From assembly GCA_003864495.1 (NCBI GenBank), contig ML133495.1, positions 1,351,441-1,415,440 of the forward strand: DNA of 64,000 nucleotides, written 5' to 3'. The translations under genes and the position numbers were made by a program. The first letter of the stretch is position 1. Each line of letters begins with the position of its first letter. Positions 1 to 11,900 of the stretch are shown here, piece by piece. The stretch comes from Nemopilema nomurai. Taxonomy: Eukaryota > Cnidaria > Scyphozoa > Rhizostomeae > Rhizostomatidae. The notes under the pieces were generated by a model that saw nothing but the letters and a program-made list of their open reading frames with translations, was not told the origin of the DNA and did no database searches.

Positions 1-96
1 AAGTCGTAGTCAAGTCGTAGTCAAGTCGTAGTCAAGTCGTAGGCAAGTCGTAGTCGAGTCGTAGGCAAGTCGTAGGCAAGTCTTCAAGTCAGTACA
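1..96. repeat. 11-bp minisatellite, cut by window edge
   Basis: Unit AAGTCGTAGTC is repeated about seven times with single changes (AGTC/AGGC, one A to G) and then decays near base 90. The array probably continues to the left of the window. No gene is visible in it. Confidence 0.9.
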
Positions 97-1800
97 TCCA
101 CGACACAGGAGCGAGTGCTCACAATGGGCTTCGCTCTCTAACCAGTTTTGCGTAGTTACGATTAATAGTATGGAGCAAATAAGCTAACAGAAGTAAATAT
201 ACTGTTACCATTTTTCAAAGCCTGGGAAGGCGAAAGCGAAAGTCGCCCTATAATTTGCTGATAAGCTCTACCGTAGCACGTTTTCTACCCAAACATTCAC
301 CTGTCCGTCATAAAATTTCTTTGTGGCTTTTCTTCAAACCTTTCACGCCAACGAAAGATAAGTCTGTGTTACTTTATCACGCAGCCATTTAAAATAATTC
401 AGCCCTTTGCATGTTGAAAATACCTATTAGTTGCAATGTTACGCGTACCTGCCACTCCCTATTATATGTCGATTTTCTTGACTTAAAGTTGAAATATCCA
501 ATGGTTTTTCTCAATGTTCATTTTATTTCGATACTTATTCGAGCAAAGTACTCTTTTCGCATGGGTACTTTTCCACACGCAAACTATAATAAAAGTTCAC
601 AATGACATAAGTTGCAGGACTCGTTGTATCGTTGATGCTTCTAGTTTCCTCTCCGGGTCTGACTCTCCTACACCAATTATCCAGTTTGCAGAACCAATTG
701 GCCTAAAGGCCTTCTCTTGTTTACATTGTAAATTGAACGATTAGAATTCATTCTGATGCATAATTTTATAGTTCACTTGTGAGCCTGCCAACTATTTGCG
801 ATTAGAACCCGTATTAGTAACAGTTGATTGATTGCCGAAATTTTAGATATCACTAGATACATTTTATGTTCCTTCTGGTAGCAAGAATCGTTCAACTACG
901 CACCGTAGAGAGATTTATCAACGGACATTTCCTTTGAGGTTGTCCATTTTGTTTCGGGGCCTTTTCGGTAGAGCCAAAAGATTCATCCCTTCAGCTGCCC
1001 ACAATGCATCTCAGTCGTCGTATTTCTGTTTTTCGGGGCAGCGATATTTTGTCCGTTAAAATAACGCCCTTAATGGACATCAGCATCATTAACTTTCGCA
1101 TCATTTACACTCGATGTTTTGCATACTTTATTGTGTCGTTGTAATAATATTCTGGTTTACAAAGCATTAAAGCTAGTTTGAAGTGAATCGCAGTCTTCAA
1201 TTTTTTTCGCTTTTTTGCGACGCAGTTGGTCTCCTCTGATTTCAATTCAGTCAGGCCCTATCAATGTTGAATATTCGTGAAAGGCACTCGGTGTGCTTGC
1301 TAAATACCGAATCTTACAGTAGAAGAAAACTAAAGGCATGTCTTACTTATGCAAGCAGCTGACCATAGCTCTCTAAAAAGTTGCCACAGATGAAATAAGA
1401 AAAAATATTTTCATTTTTTTTAAACCGAGTTGAAATTTCAATAAGCGATTTTGAAATAGTCGACCAGAAATCTCAAAGGCAAGTTGTCTGTGGGTTAAGT
1501 GGTATTTTACCCAAAATAGCGGTGAAAAGAAATAAAGGGAGATTTCAGCACATGCGCAGTCTTCATGTATCTTCCCTCTTGTTGTGCTGTCGTCAGTCAT
1601 TAATATCTTCCAGTTACCTTTTACACCCTTGAGAATCCAACATTATTCATTCTGCCCACCAACTATAGAAAACTACGGAAATATTTTCCAGTTTTACAGT
1701 AACGTTTCGATACAATCCTTAAGATAAAAAGGAATTATAGATACCTTTTAGTCTGGCTTTGAGGGTAATGCGTAGTATAGCTAGCCTTCCATATTCCTAA
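97..1800. other. No gene seen; probably intron upstream of the first LRRFIP-like exon
   Basis: The region is AT-rich with short open frames only. I see no coiled-coil-coding exon with splice borders on the + strand here. The first exon recognised downstream starts in mid-codon, so this stretch is most simply intron of that gene. Confidence 0.45.
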
Positions 1801-1877
1801 GTTTGCTATGTTTGCTATGTTTGTTTGCTATGTTTGTTTGCTATGTTTGTTTGCTATGTTTGTTTGCTATGTTTGCA
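1801..1877. repeat. 13-bp minisatellite forming a 3' splice-site tract
   Basis: Unit TTTGCTATGTTTG is repeated about six times. The last copy runs directly into the acceptor (…TTTGCAG) of the exon that begins at 1879, so the repeat supplies the pyrimidine-rich tract. The Leu/Cys-rich open frame across it is a product of the repeat. Confidence 0.9.
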
Positions 1878-1878
1878 G

Positions 1879-3583
1879 GGGAGCTGAATAAACAGTCAAC
1901 TGATTTGAAAATAAGAATACAAAAGCTAGAAACGGAAAATGCTCGACTGGAAGGAAATGTGAGTATTTATACCTTTCATGTTCATCTGGTCAAACTGAGG
2001 TATTGTTGATCTTCCTTTCCCCATTCGAATTCGCTAACAAAAAATTAATCAGTTTTCATCCAATACAATGTAGGCGCATCGAATTCCTTCGTGGAAACTT
2101 TATCACGAATCGTTCTTAATTTTACTGGATAAAGACGTATTTTCGCATATTTTTAGACATTTCCTTCTCCTCAAGTGTCTTTACTAAGAAATGTTTCGGT
2201 TATGAATCGTACCATCTCTTTTCGGATATTATATTGCTTGCCATAAATGTTCTTTTCTAATGTCAAGACGTCATCGAAACGCTTCTGATATCTACTCGAA
2301 GGTGATTAATAATTTTGATAATCAGCCTTTTAATGGATCCACGCGATTTTAAGGAACACTTGAAGTGAAATCGTTGATTAATCCCGTATCGATTTTTAGT
2401 GCAGCGTAAGCTTTCTCGTTATCTCATGAGACACTTAACTGTTTTCAGAGTCTTCGATTGGAAACGCAAGTAAAAAGATACAAATCGCAAGCAGAAGCTG
2501 CAGTAAGATTACTAATCCTTTGTTAGATTTAAATTCCAAATTTAATCCCCACCACTCTGCTGTTTAAGACATCAAGTAGCAGAATTCTTTAGCATTACTT
2601 TGAGTCACTGATACATTTAATGGTTTTATTGCACACTCTTGTCTTTGTTGGTGCCGTGTGTTGATGTAAGCTGACAATGTTTGTATTGCGACGGACTTCA
2701 GCTATTATGACGCCGATGACTCCAAGACCTAGCCCAACGCTCCTCGTTTGAAGTCACCTTTTTTGCAGCTAGCAATAATCCAGCTTGATATATCGTTCGT
2801 GGTTAATGAAATTTAAAGCTGTTGAGTGTATAAAAACATATGAATGAAGCATATGAGTTCATTATGCCTGCTTGTAATTAAAAACTTTGTGTTTTGAGTC
2901 TGTCAGCAATTTCTGAATCGTGTGTCACGAAAGATGTATTTCTCGAAAGACCCTATGAATCGCCCATAGATGCAGCTGGTGAATTAATTTTTTCTTGCAT
3001 TTTCTGAGCTTTTAGGTATGGACGTGATTTATATACCCTTTTCTGTGATTAATCAATTAATCATTGACCAACCCCCCTCTTCCAACAGAATTTTTTCCAA
3101 CAGAATCAAGGATTTCCTCAATTTTTCATTACAGGAGTCGGTCGAAGATACCCTTCTGGCTGAAAAGAGAAAATTAGCAAGAGAGGTGAGGAACTCTGTC
3201 TGTTTAAGGAAAAAGATTGATGGACAGTCTGAAAAGTAAAACGATGTTTACACAAAGCATTGGTTAACCCCTGGTTGATAATACCACTAATCAGGGGGTC
3301 GCCAACGCTAGGGGTTGTTCAAAAGCAGAATAGAGGCGGGTGCTATGAACAATTATGGATTGGGTGGCCACATTGCATCCGTCTCATTTCGTTCTCCTCT
3401 TACCCGGAAATAAATTCCTAAACCGCTGAGCGTGTTTCTATGACAATGATTTTGACATCTTTTCTTCGTTTTCTTTTGCAGCTTCGAAATTCACAAGAAC
3501 GAATAACAGAACTAGAAACCGAAAACGAACATTTGCAAAAACGCGTAGAGAAGTATAAACAAAGGCGGAAAGAAGAATTTTGA
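1879..3583 (+). CDS. LRRFIP1/2-like coiled-coil protein, C-terminal exons (partial)
   Basis: Four exons are read: 1879-1958, 2449-2502, 3135-3185 and 3482-3583 (stop TGA). All have AG/GT borders (donors gtgagt, gtaaga, gtgagg) and joining phases. Together they encode about 95 residues of continuous coiled coil ending KQRRKEEF. The segment with VEDTLLAEKRKLARELRNSQ followed by a T/E-N-E-H-L heptad matches my recollection of the conserved C-terminal coil of leucine-rich repeat flightless-interacting proteins (VED.L.AEKRKL.REL). That family binds Flightless-I and Dishevelled and acts in Wnt signalling and actin or nucleic-acid sensing. Only the C-terminus is here; exon 1879 needs one base from an upstream exon that I cannot find in the window. 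A generic coiled-coil protein is the alternative, but the VED/KRKL signature makes LRRFIP likely. Confidence 0.8.
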
Positions 3584-4085
3584 CCATCACCGTCGTATGC
3601 ATAATCGACACGCCCTTGTCAACTGCCTATAAAACGGTTGGCAACTATTCAAAATTTATGTTAGAAACATTTACTGTTGTCGCCTTTGAGGTTTAGGTTC
3701 CAAAGCAAGATGTACATCTAGTGGTAGTCAATATGATTATAAAGGGTGCATCGTAAAATTGCGATTAAATTAGGATTAAAATGATAGGCTGTACGTTATA
3801 AAGTGTATTTCCTACTTTCTGGTTACTCTAGCATTAACCCTAACGATGAAGTTTTCTTCACGGTTGTCATCATGGTTAAATAGTTTCATTTCTCGCGTGA
3901 AGCCTCGTTACCCAGCTTTGCTCGCACACCCAAGGTACTGTTGGAAGTAAGGATTTCACTTCTACTTGAAAAATCACCCTAGATTCAGCCGTCAAGCATT
4001 CAGCATTCTATCCACCAGTGTTAATGAGGGTCTTTTAGTTTTTACTGTTGACTGTTTTTAACGGATTGTCTTCTTAGAGTCTTTA

Positions 4086-4091
4086 AATAAA
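4086..4091 (+). terminator. Candidate polyadenylation signal of the LRRFIP-like gene
   Basis: AATAAA lies about 500 bases past the stop codon. It is one of several A-rich options, so the true cleavage site is uncertain. Confidence 0.35.
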
Positions 4092-4779
4092 TTCTGTACC
4101 GAGTTAACATTTTATAGCATTTTTACAATACCCGAAGGTGTCGACAAGTCGAAAACGCATGCATCATGCCTGCGCCTAACATCTTCATACCCGTTCAACC
4201 TCGATCTGGTGGTAATCTCGCACTGGTGGTAACAAACATCAGTTTATATTCTCAATATTTTTACGTCAAGATCTCAACAAGTTTATTTGCCAGGCAGTAT
4301 ATTAACCTCCAAGTATTTTTTGTGGAAATTACATGATTTTTTTAAGTTTGTTAATTTTCAGTACGTGGACACCATGTTCTAATCGCAATGCTGATGTTAT
4401 GCCATCGCGCCATGTTATACTTTGCGATTAATCGCTTTTGTAAATCTTTCCCCTTTAAGCTTTGAAAAGATTAGTCAGAACAGCGACGATCTGTAGATAG
4501 TACTATAAAGCCTTGTAAGATAATAGAGTGTAAATTAATTTTTAATTCTTTTCTTGATTATCAGTTTTTAGATCAAACCATTAGCAAGGGTATAAGTATT
4601 TTTTGTCGGTGATTTTCAGCTTGGGATTATTGTATTTCTATCTGCGATTATGTTAGCGTCTGAATCTTTCTTATTTCAATATTGGATGCCTATTCGTGTT
4701 TTGCTTTATTTGGATGTTCCTGTGTTTGTTTTTAAACTGAGCAGGACTCTCTATGCAAGAGGGAAACCTCACACGCAAG

Positions 4780-5280
4780 CATTCTAGTAAACAGCCAAGC
4801 GCACGGCGAATAAAGATATGTGCAAATCCAGGCTACGTGGCAAGAATATCAACACTTCTTGATACACCCTTTGCACCCCTTTGGCACCAATGCATTTGCG
4901 TACATATTGCATATTTTAAGCCAACTTGTTCTCTGCAGCGTAAGTGGCACAGAGTAGGGACAGGCAGAAGGGACATTTTTGTTTTTAAGAAACGTTTTTG
5001 CACCCAGGCAAACAAAACCTCTTGTCTCTCCTTTCTGTCCTGTCCTTTCTGCCCTTTCCCTTTTGCCTTTTGCCCTTTCCCTTCTTCCCATTCCCTTTTG
5101 CCCTTTTCCTTCTGCCCTTTCCCTTTTGCCCTTTTCCTTTCTGCCCTTTCCTTTCTGTCCTTCCCCTTCTTCCCTTTCTCTTCTTCCCATTCCCTTTTGC
5201 CCTCTTCCTTCTTTCTATTTTCCTTTTTCCCTCTTCGTCAGTGCATTCTCCTTGAAAATGTCTCTTGATCATTCTAGTAA
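4780..5280. other. Possible insertion bounded by an 11-bp direct repeat
   Basis: CATTCTAGTAA occurs at 4780-4790 and again at 5270-5280. The roughly 480 bases between include the pyrimidine tract at 5020-5237. Confidence 0.3.
5020..5237. repeat. Pyrimidine-strand minisatellite (CCCTTTTGCCCTTTCC-like)
   Basis: About 215 bases are almost purely C and T on + and G and A on -, built from degenerate CCCTTTTGCCCTTTCC and CCCTTCTTCC units. Several overlapping open frames on both strands (Pro/Phe/Leu-rich on +, Lys/Gly/Arg-rich on -) come only from this composition and are not genes. Confidence 0.9.
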
Positions 5281-5891
5281 GAATGGGGAAATGTTTAAAA
5301 TAAAGAATAATTAAAGGTGACTAAAGATCAGAATCCTGGACGGCACCTTGTAGCTTAACAGAAACTAAATGGAAAGCGCCTATAAACTAATTGCCTTCTA
5401 ACCAGCTATGATTCGAAAATGAAATTGTTATTCCGGACCTGGAGTTTTTGCCCGTGAAGCAACGAAGTACAATTCGTGAGATTAACTTTCATACCGAAAA
5501 GTAATGACGCTCACTGTTTCAAGACATTGCATTCTTAACACATTTTCGTCAATTTTGTAACAGGTAAAGGTGGCTAAACGCGGAATTTGTGAATAATCTC
5601 ACAAGTTTGCAGTGATGCAGTTTATAATTGAAACTAACCGCAGCAAAATGCGAAACTATTATTTGCTATCTAATTTTGGTTAGGCCCCATTTAACTTGTG
5701 GGCAACACAAAGACGAACACAGATACGAGTGCGCAGACTGTCTCCAAGCTTGTGCACAATGACTTCTGATCCGTGTGACCTGCGGGCTTCGTATTCACGC
5801 TGAAAGCAGATACAGTTCAGGTGCCACGTTGAATGCAGTTGCGCGTTGTTGCCGGTCCGCACTGAAAAGAAAACAACTCAATTTGTACTAA

Positions 5892-5924
5892 ATGAGTACC
5901 ACTTACTTGCCGCCTACAAGATGA
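5892..5924 (+). promoter_or_regulatory. Short upstream ORF overlapping the SLC6 start codon
   Basis: A 10-codon frame starts with ATG at 5892 and ends in TGA at 5922-5924, so its stop overlaps the SLC6 ATG (5921) as ATGA. The upstream ATG has T at -3 (weak) and the main ATG has A at -3 (good). It could modulate translation if the leader includes it. Confidence 0.35.
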
Positions 5925-8900
5925 AGATCGAACTGGAAAGTCAAAAGCAAGAGGAAAAACAGCTAGAAGCGGAATTGGAATATTTTGACGCCGACGGAGA
6001 AGAAAAAAATGAACACAAGCGGCCTAAGTGGGAAAACAAGGCGCAGTTTATCCTTTCTTGTATAGGATTTAGCGTTGGTTTGGGAAACGTATGGAGATTT
6101 CCTTATCTGGCCTACAAAAATGGCGGTGGTAGGTAGAAAACGAGGCTGCTTCTCGCTTATTGCGAGTGTTGAAACACCTTCTTTCAACGTTTTATAAGAA
6201 AGTTTACTCGTTCGCTACTTTTATTATCCTGCTTTTTTGGAATTCCTACTGTTTATAGCCCACTTAAGGCCAAACGGCTGGTTTGCTTCATCATAACAGC
6301 GGGCAGAGGGGTTGCGTTCTCAAATCGGCATTATCACAGTAGTTCAGCTTCTCCCGTTGTACGGTCTTCTCGTTTTTCTTTGCCATAGTTTTTTAGCAAA
6401 ACTTTTGTATGGTTTTCTATTCGAATGCAAAAATGGATTCTGTTAGATTTGATTATGATTTGGAATCTTTTTCAACTTGAAGGCGAATCTTGACAAGGAT
6501 CGGCAAAAGCACCGCACCCCTAGCGTAATGAGAATGCAGGGAGGGGCACTTCCTATCTCCCAAGAGCAAGGAAATGCCGTGTTCTCCACCCGCTAGCACT
6601 AAGGGATTTTCAACGCCTGTTTCCAGTTATTGCCGTTTGCCTCTATTGGGGCTCCCATGTGTCTGGGTATTTCAAATTAGAGGAATAGCGTCACTCGCTT
6701 GATAACCACGAGGTTTATCTGTCGTTGTTAAATAACTGTGATCTTGCACGGTGCATTATCTTTGATTAGAAATTTTGAAGTTAATGTATAGTTCTAGTGT
6801 ATAGTAAATTAGTTCTAGTGAAACAATAGTACGGTACTTTGTAGGTCTTTAATTTTATTTAAGTACTGCATTTTAAGCGTAATTAGAGCGTGATATTAAG
6901 ATGCTGTCATTTAGAAATCCTGCTGCTTGTTTTAGGGGCATTCCTTGTGCCTTACTTGATAATGATGGTCTTGTGCGGACTGCCAATGTACTTCATGGAG
7001 ATCTCGATCGGACAGTACTTCTCAAAAGGCCCTATCCAGTCATGGAGAGCAATTTCGCCGTTGTTTGCAGGTGTGAATGCCTTGCTCGTATATACACTTT
7101 TCTATTCATTGTGATATCACAACTCTTAATATTTGTCTTATTATTATTATGAACAAGTGAGATTCAAACTTGTGTTTCAGCTTATGGCTGTAGCGAGTAC
7201 GAAGATATCAAAAGTTGGGATTTATACATTCTCAAAGGCACCAAGCAACGAAGACAACGTTCATCAGGCTTGCTTCTAAGGGCATCTCTTGTCTCATGTT
7301 TACACGAGCTTCCCGTACGGGTAATCTGTATTCATTGATGTTAATTCTTTCCTCAGCACCTGTAAATGAAATAACACGTTACCACGTGTGTGGCGATGCT
7401 TTTACTTTCATTCACAAATGCTTAGGTGCCCTGGGTATAATCTGATCAATCGATGTGCTTACGTTTTGTAGGCAGGAATGGAAATTAATTATATGATTTC
7501 TAATTATATCACACGCTCCCGATAAAGAGGTACTATGATTCTAATTGCAACTAACTTGCAAGTTCTCAGTGAGATGGCCTTTGATCAAGAGGGTGAACAT
7601 ATGGCATTCACTATTAGATATCATGTTTTCGTGACCACATGTCCATTTCTGATCTTGTTGGTCATTCTTGAGCTACGAAGAAACGAAGGGAAACGCCTGA
7701 TCCAATTCCATTTGTTATCTTTCAATTGCCTTCCAGCGGTGCCTCTGAAATCCTTTTGCAATTTCATTCCATCATGGTTACCCGCAATTTCTGATGTGGC
7801 AGTGATTTCAAAAACCAGACCATTGAAAATAAAACTTTTGAAAAGAATTCTGAAAATATTTGTTCTTACAATTCCGACCGAAAATGGAAACCAGAGAAGC
7901 TAATGAAGAAATTCTGTTTTGGCTCGTGACGTCAAACGTGTGATTTCGAAGAGAAATTGCCTGCAGACATAAGTCTAAATACATAGTCCAGAGTATTCAT
8001 CTGGTTGTGCATGGAATTTCCTTAATTTAATCACGGCTGTCAAATTCTTTGGCCGCATTTAGTTGAAATAATTGACTCGGCTACAGTTCTGATTAGCGCA
8101 CCGAACAAAGAACATTTGCTGCCATTAATTAGCACTATCTAGCATATGCAAAACGGCCAGACGGGGTTCTGTGACTAAAATTTGCAGTGAAGGACTTTCT
8201 TAAATCAAGCAACTGTAAAAAACCTCATTTGCAAGGTTTGCTGCCGAATCTAGAAATACGCTTTCAGAAACAAAGCTTGTCATCCTGGGTAGAAACAAAG
8301 AGTTGATTGATGACATCTAAAACGGTGACCCTTTCCTTGGCAGGTGTTGGGTATGCCATGCTGATTGTGTGCTTCTTAATCAGCGTCTACTACAACGTCA
8401 TCATCGGCTGGATTCTGTTCTACTTGTTCGACTCATTTCGAGCGGATGTTCCATGGCGAAAGTGCGATCACAAATGGAACTCTCCCAAGTGCACCCAGAA
8501 ACTAAGCATAGTTGGTGCTGGAACAAAGATGATAACTGATGCTGTAGGAAGGAACATAACTGTGTGCCAGCAAACCTACTTGTCGCCCGTCTTAGCAAAT
8601 GGATCGGTGGTAAAGTGTATTTTGAATGGCACAGAGCGAATTTCTGCCTCTGAGGAATACTGGAAGTGAGTAAAAAGCAGCTGATGCTTGAAATGATAAA
8701 TGCTCCTTGAAACTGCATCTTGAAACAATGCGATATCCATTTCTACACTTTGCTTACGTGTAGCCATATTCACAGTATATCGGAGCTGTCTTAATGATTG
8801 AGGTGTTTCCAAATTCAATCCTCTCTAGCAGATTGCATGTAGATTAATACAACACATATCAAATGAATGCATCCGCTTGACAAAACTCGAATAAAATGTT

Positions 8901-11900
8901 CTTTACATTTGATCAAATTTTCTCTTGACAGTCATCATGTCCTGGACATCACATCAAGTGTCAATGAAATTGGAAACATGAGGTGGCAGCTGCTGCTAAC
9001 ATTAATCTGTGCATGGACAGTTGTCTACTTCTGCATGTGGAAAGGAGTGAAATCAGTAGGAAAGGTAGTTTAGTTTTCTCTAATCATTTCTGTTTAGTCC
9101 GGAATACCGTTGGGCGATGATATTTCTACACACTATTGCAAGTGACTTATTTTCCATTTCGTTTATCAAGGCAGATGTTTTACCGCAGCAAAAGTGTACA
9201 GCTGTTAATCCCAGTTTGGTAATGCGATTTCTATTGCCTTCGCAGGCCACTCCCGTTATTAACAAACGAACTGTTGCTTCATTTTCAGGCAGTCTACTTC
9301 ACAGCTACGTTTCCTTATGTCGTCCTCATAATCCTTCTCATCCGAGGTCTCACGCTGCCTGGAGCAGTTGACGGAATTCTTTTCTACATAAAACCCGACT
9401 TCTCGAAGCTGGCTAATGCTGAGGTATAATTCACTGAACCTTAAGCCCTGTCTCTTAACTTGAAATTCGCGTTTGCTGAATGATGGCATGACGTTAATGG
9501 ATTCGAAATGCTTAATGCTGGTACTACAGAATCTTAGATGAATCGAAACTAGAAGAAGTGGTACTAAGATAAACTGACACCAAAGAGAAACGATACACAC
9601 TTGTTGCATCCTGATTTAAACTTGACCTTTTCTGGTACCAACTTCTATAAATTCCGTCAGTTGATGACTGCATTCAACTTTTGATTCTAGCAGTAGCTAG
9701 AGTTTTGCCAAAGATGGCCCAGAAGAACAAAATCATTTTTTTGAGCTTGTACAACCGTAGTACGATCCCCAAGTTCGATTGAAGAGAAACCCTAACCTCG
9801 CTCGACACTGCTTTGTTTTGAAGGTCTGGGCTGCAGCAACAACACAACTGTTTTATTCATTAGGACCAGCATGGGGAGTTCTCCTGTCTCTTGGAAGTTA
9901 CAACAATTTTCATAACAATTGTCTAAGGTAAGTCCTTTTCCCCATTGGCATTGAGACTCCTGATATAAGGCTGACCAAATACACGTGACACTTGAGCTCG
10001 ACTCAATTTGACCGTGACCGTTAATACATGCAGCAAATTGAAAAGTTCCTAGTTGGGCCGCCAAAATGCTCTTAGTAAAGGAGCCAAAAAGTATGGGTAG
10101 CAATTCTGGAATCCAACAGTTGAACGCAATTGAACGCAACACCTATCAGCACTAGCTTTGCAATGGTCTGTTTGACTCCCATGCAAAAGGCCTCTGGAAA
10201 AACAGTTGTACAGAAAGCTTAATCATGTCTTTTTAAAGTCTTGGCTTTCTGCAAAGTGACGAAAGGCAAAAGTTTTTTCGCATATTTCATAATTCTGACG
10301 CGCAGATTCAACACCTTCGTTTGGCAGCTGCAGTCGAATAGCTTTAATTTTCTGTGTAAATGGCCTTAATTGTTTGCGTTCTTCTTTTTTCTTTCTCTTG
10401 AGATAGTTAAATGCAGCATCTAATTAGAATGTTTAAATATTCATTTAAACCGCTGCTTGTGAATTGTATTTAGTCATAATCGGAGGATGCCAATTTGCGG
10501 TAGAGTGAAAACATTTATACTTTTCATTCTTAGGCCTCAAAACATCATCATTTTTAAACTTGTTTGAAATGAAATATACTTTTATGGCAGTCTTTAGTTT
10601 AAAACATTTTTTGTGAATCCTTTTCCCGACAAGCTATGAGCTGCTATTTTGGTTCAGTTTATTTCATCGATTTTCACCGTGTACAAGTTGCCTTTGACAA
10701 ATGGCGTTTTTGCCATACAAATGTTTTGGTATTTATCAACATGAAAAAACCGCTAAATATGACTATTATGAATTAAGTGTCTTGAAGAAGTGACTTAGGC
10801 CGCAGTTTTCGCACCCAAATCTGTTCCGATTTAAAACGCAATGATTTTTTCAGGGACGCTATTGGCTTGGTTTGCATGGACTCCTTAACAAGTTCGTTGG
10901 CAGGATTTGTAATTTTCAGCGTGTTGGGGTTCATGTCTCAAGATCTCGGAATTAGCATCGAGAAAGTCGTTTCATCAGGTATGTGTCTTCAAGCACTTAC
11001 TTAGAGCTCGTTTATTAACTTGTACGTTGACTTGATTACATGAATTGATTACACGCGTAGTTTAATGCCACGACAATTATTTTAGTCTTTTAGTCTTAGA
11101 ATCTGATTGGCTGTCTACTCGCTTTGATATCTGAATGATCGAACAACACTGGCGGCTATCCGATTGACAAACACTTCAACAAGAAGTGTAGATTCAAATC
11201 TTGATTGATTGCGGAAGGAGTCACTTACGAGGCAATCTCCACCATATTGAGCCAATCAAGTTGCCAATTGTAGCGTGCACAAGTAATCAGAATTGCTCTA
11301 ATTTTGTGCTTTAAATCCACGTGAGATTGCTCTCAGTTCGCTGAAGTGCTAAAAATTGCATGAGTTTTATTACTTTCTTTTAACAGACGAGCCTTTATTG
11401 TTAAGAATACAACTTGTCTTCGACATAATTTAAAGACTACCATTCTGTATACACCCTGGAATCATAGTCATTGCAAACCTAATTAGTTGACGCTCCGTCT
11501 GTCTAAGGTCTTTGCTTTCAAGGATCAAGTCTCTCTACAGTTCAAAATCTTGTTTCATTTCAGGACCAGGACTCGCCTTCACAGTGTATCCTGAAGGGAT
11601 TGCGCAGATGCCGATCTCTTCATTATGGGCAATCTTGTTCTTTTTCATGCTTTTTACTCTTGGACTAGACAGTTCAGTACGTAAGCCTCTTAAGTTCCAT
11701 CAGCAGCAGTGTTTGTTACCTTTAGCGATGCCACAATGTTAATAACCAACCTTCCATGAAATTGAAATCTGCCGCTTTTTTGAGGATCAGACATATTCTA
11801 TCTCAGTGGTGTTGCCTGTTATCTAATTATTAGATTCAGCTGTTTAATTTCAGCACGTTTCATGCAGCGAGTCTTCAAGTGATAATGTACTTTAATTGCT

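Noticed and set aside
1803..1878. Leu/Cys/Phe-rich open frame upstream of the LRRFIP-like exon
   Set aside because: It is the translation of the 13-bp minisatellite; the exon starts after the acceptor at 1879.
4849..5314. Several Lys/Gly/Arg-rich and Pro/Phe-rich frames on both strands
   Set aside because: All are produced by the pyrimidine/purine tract and change together with frame.
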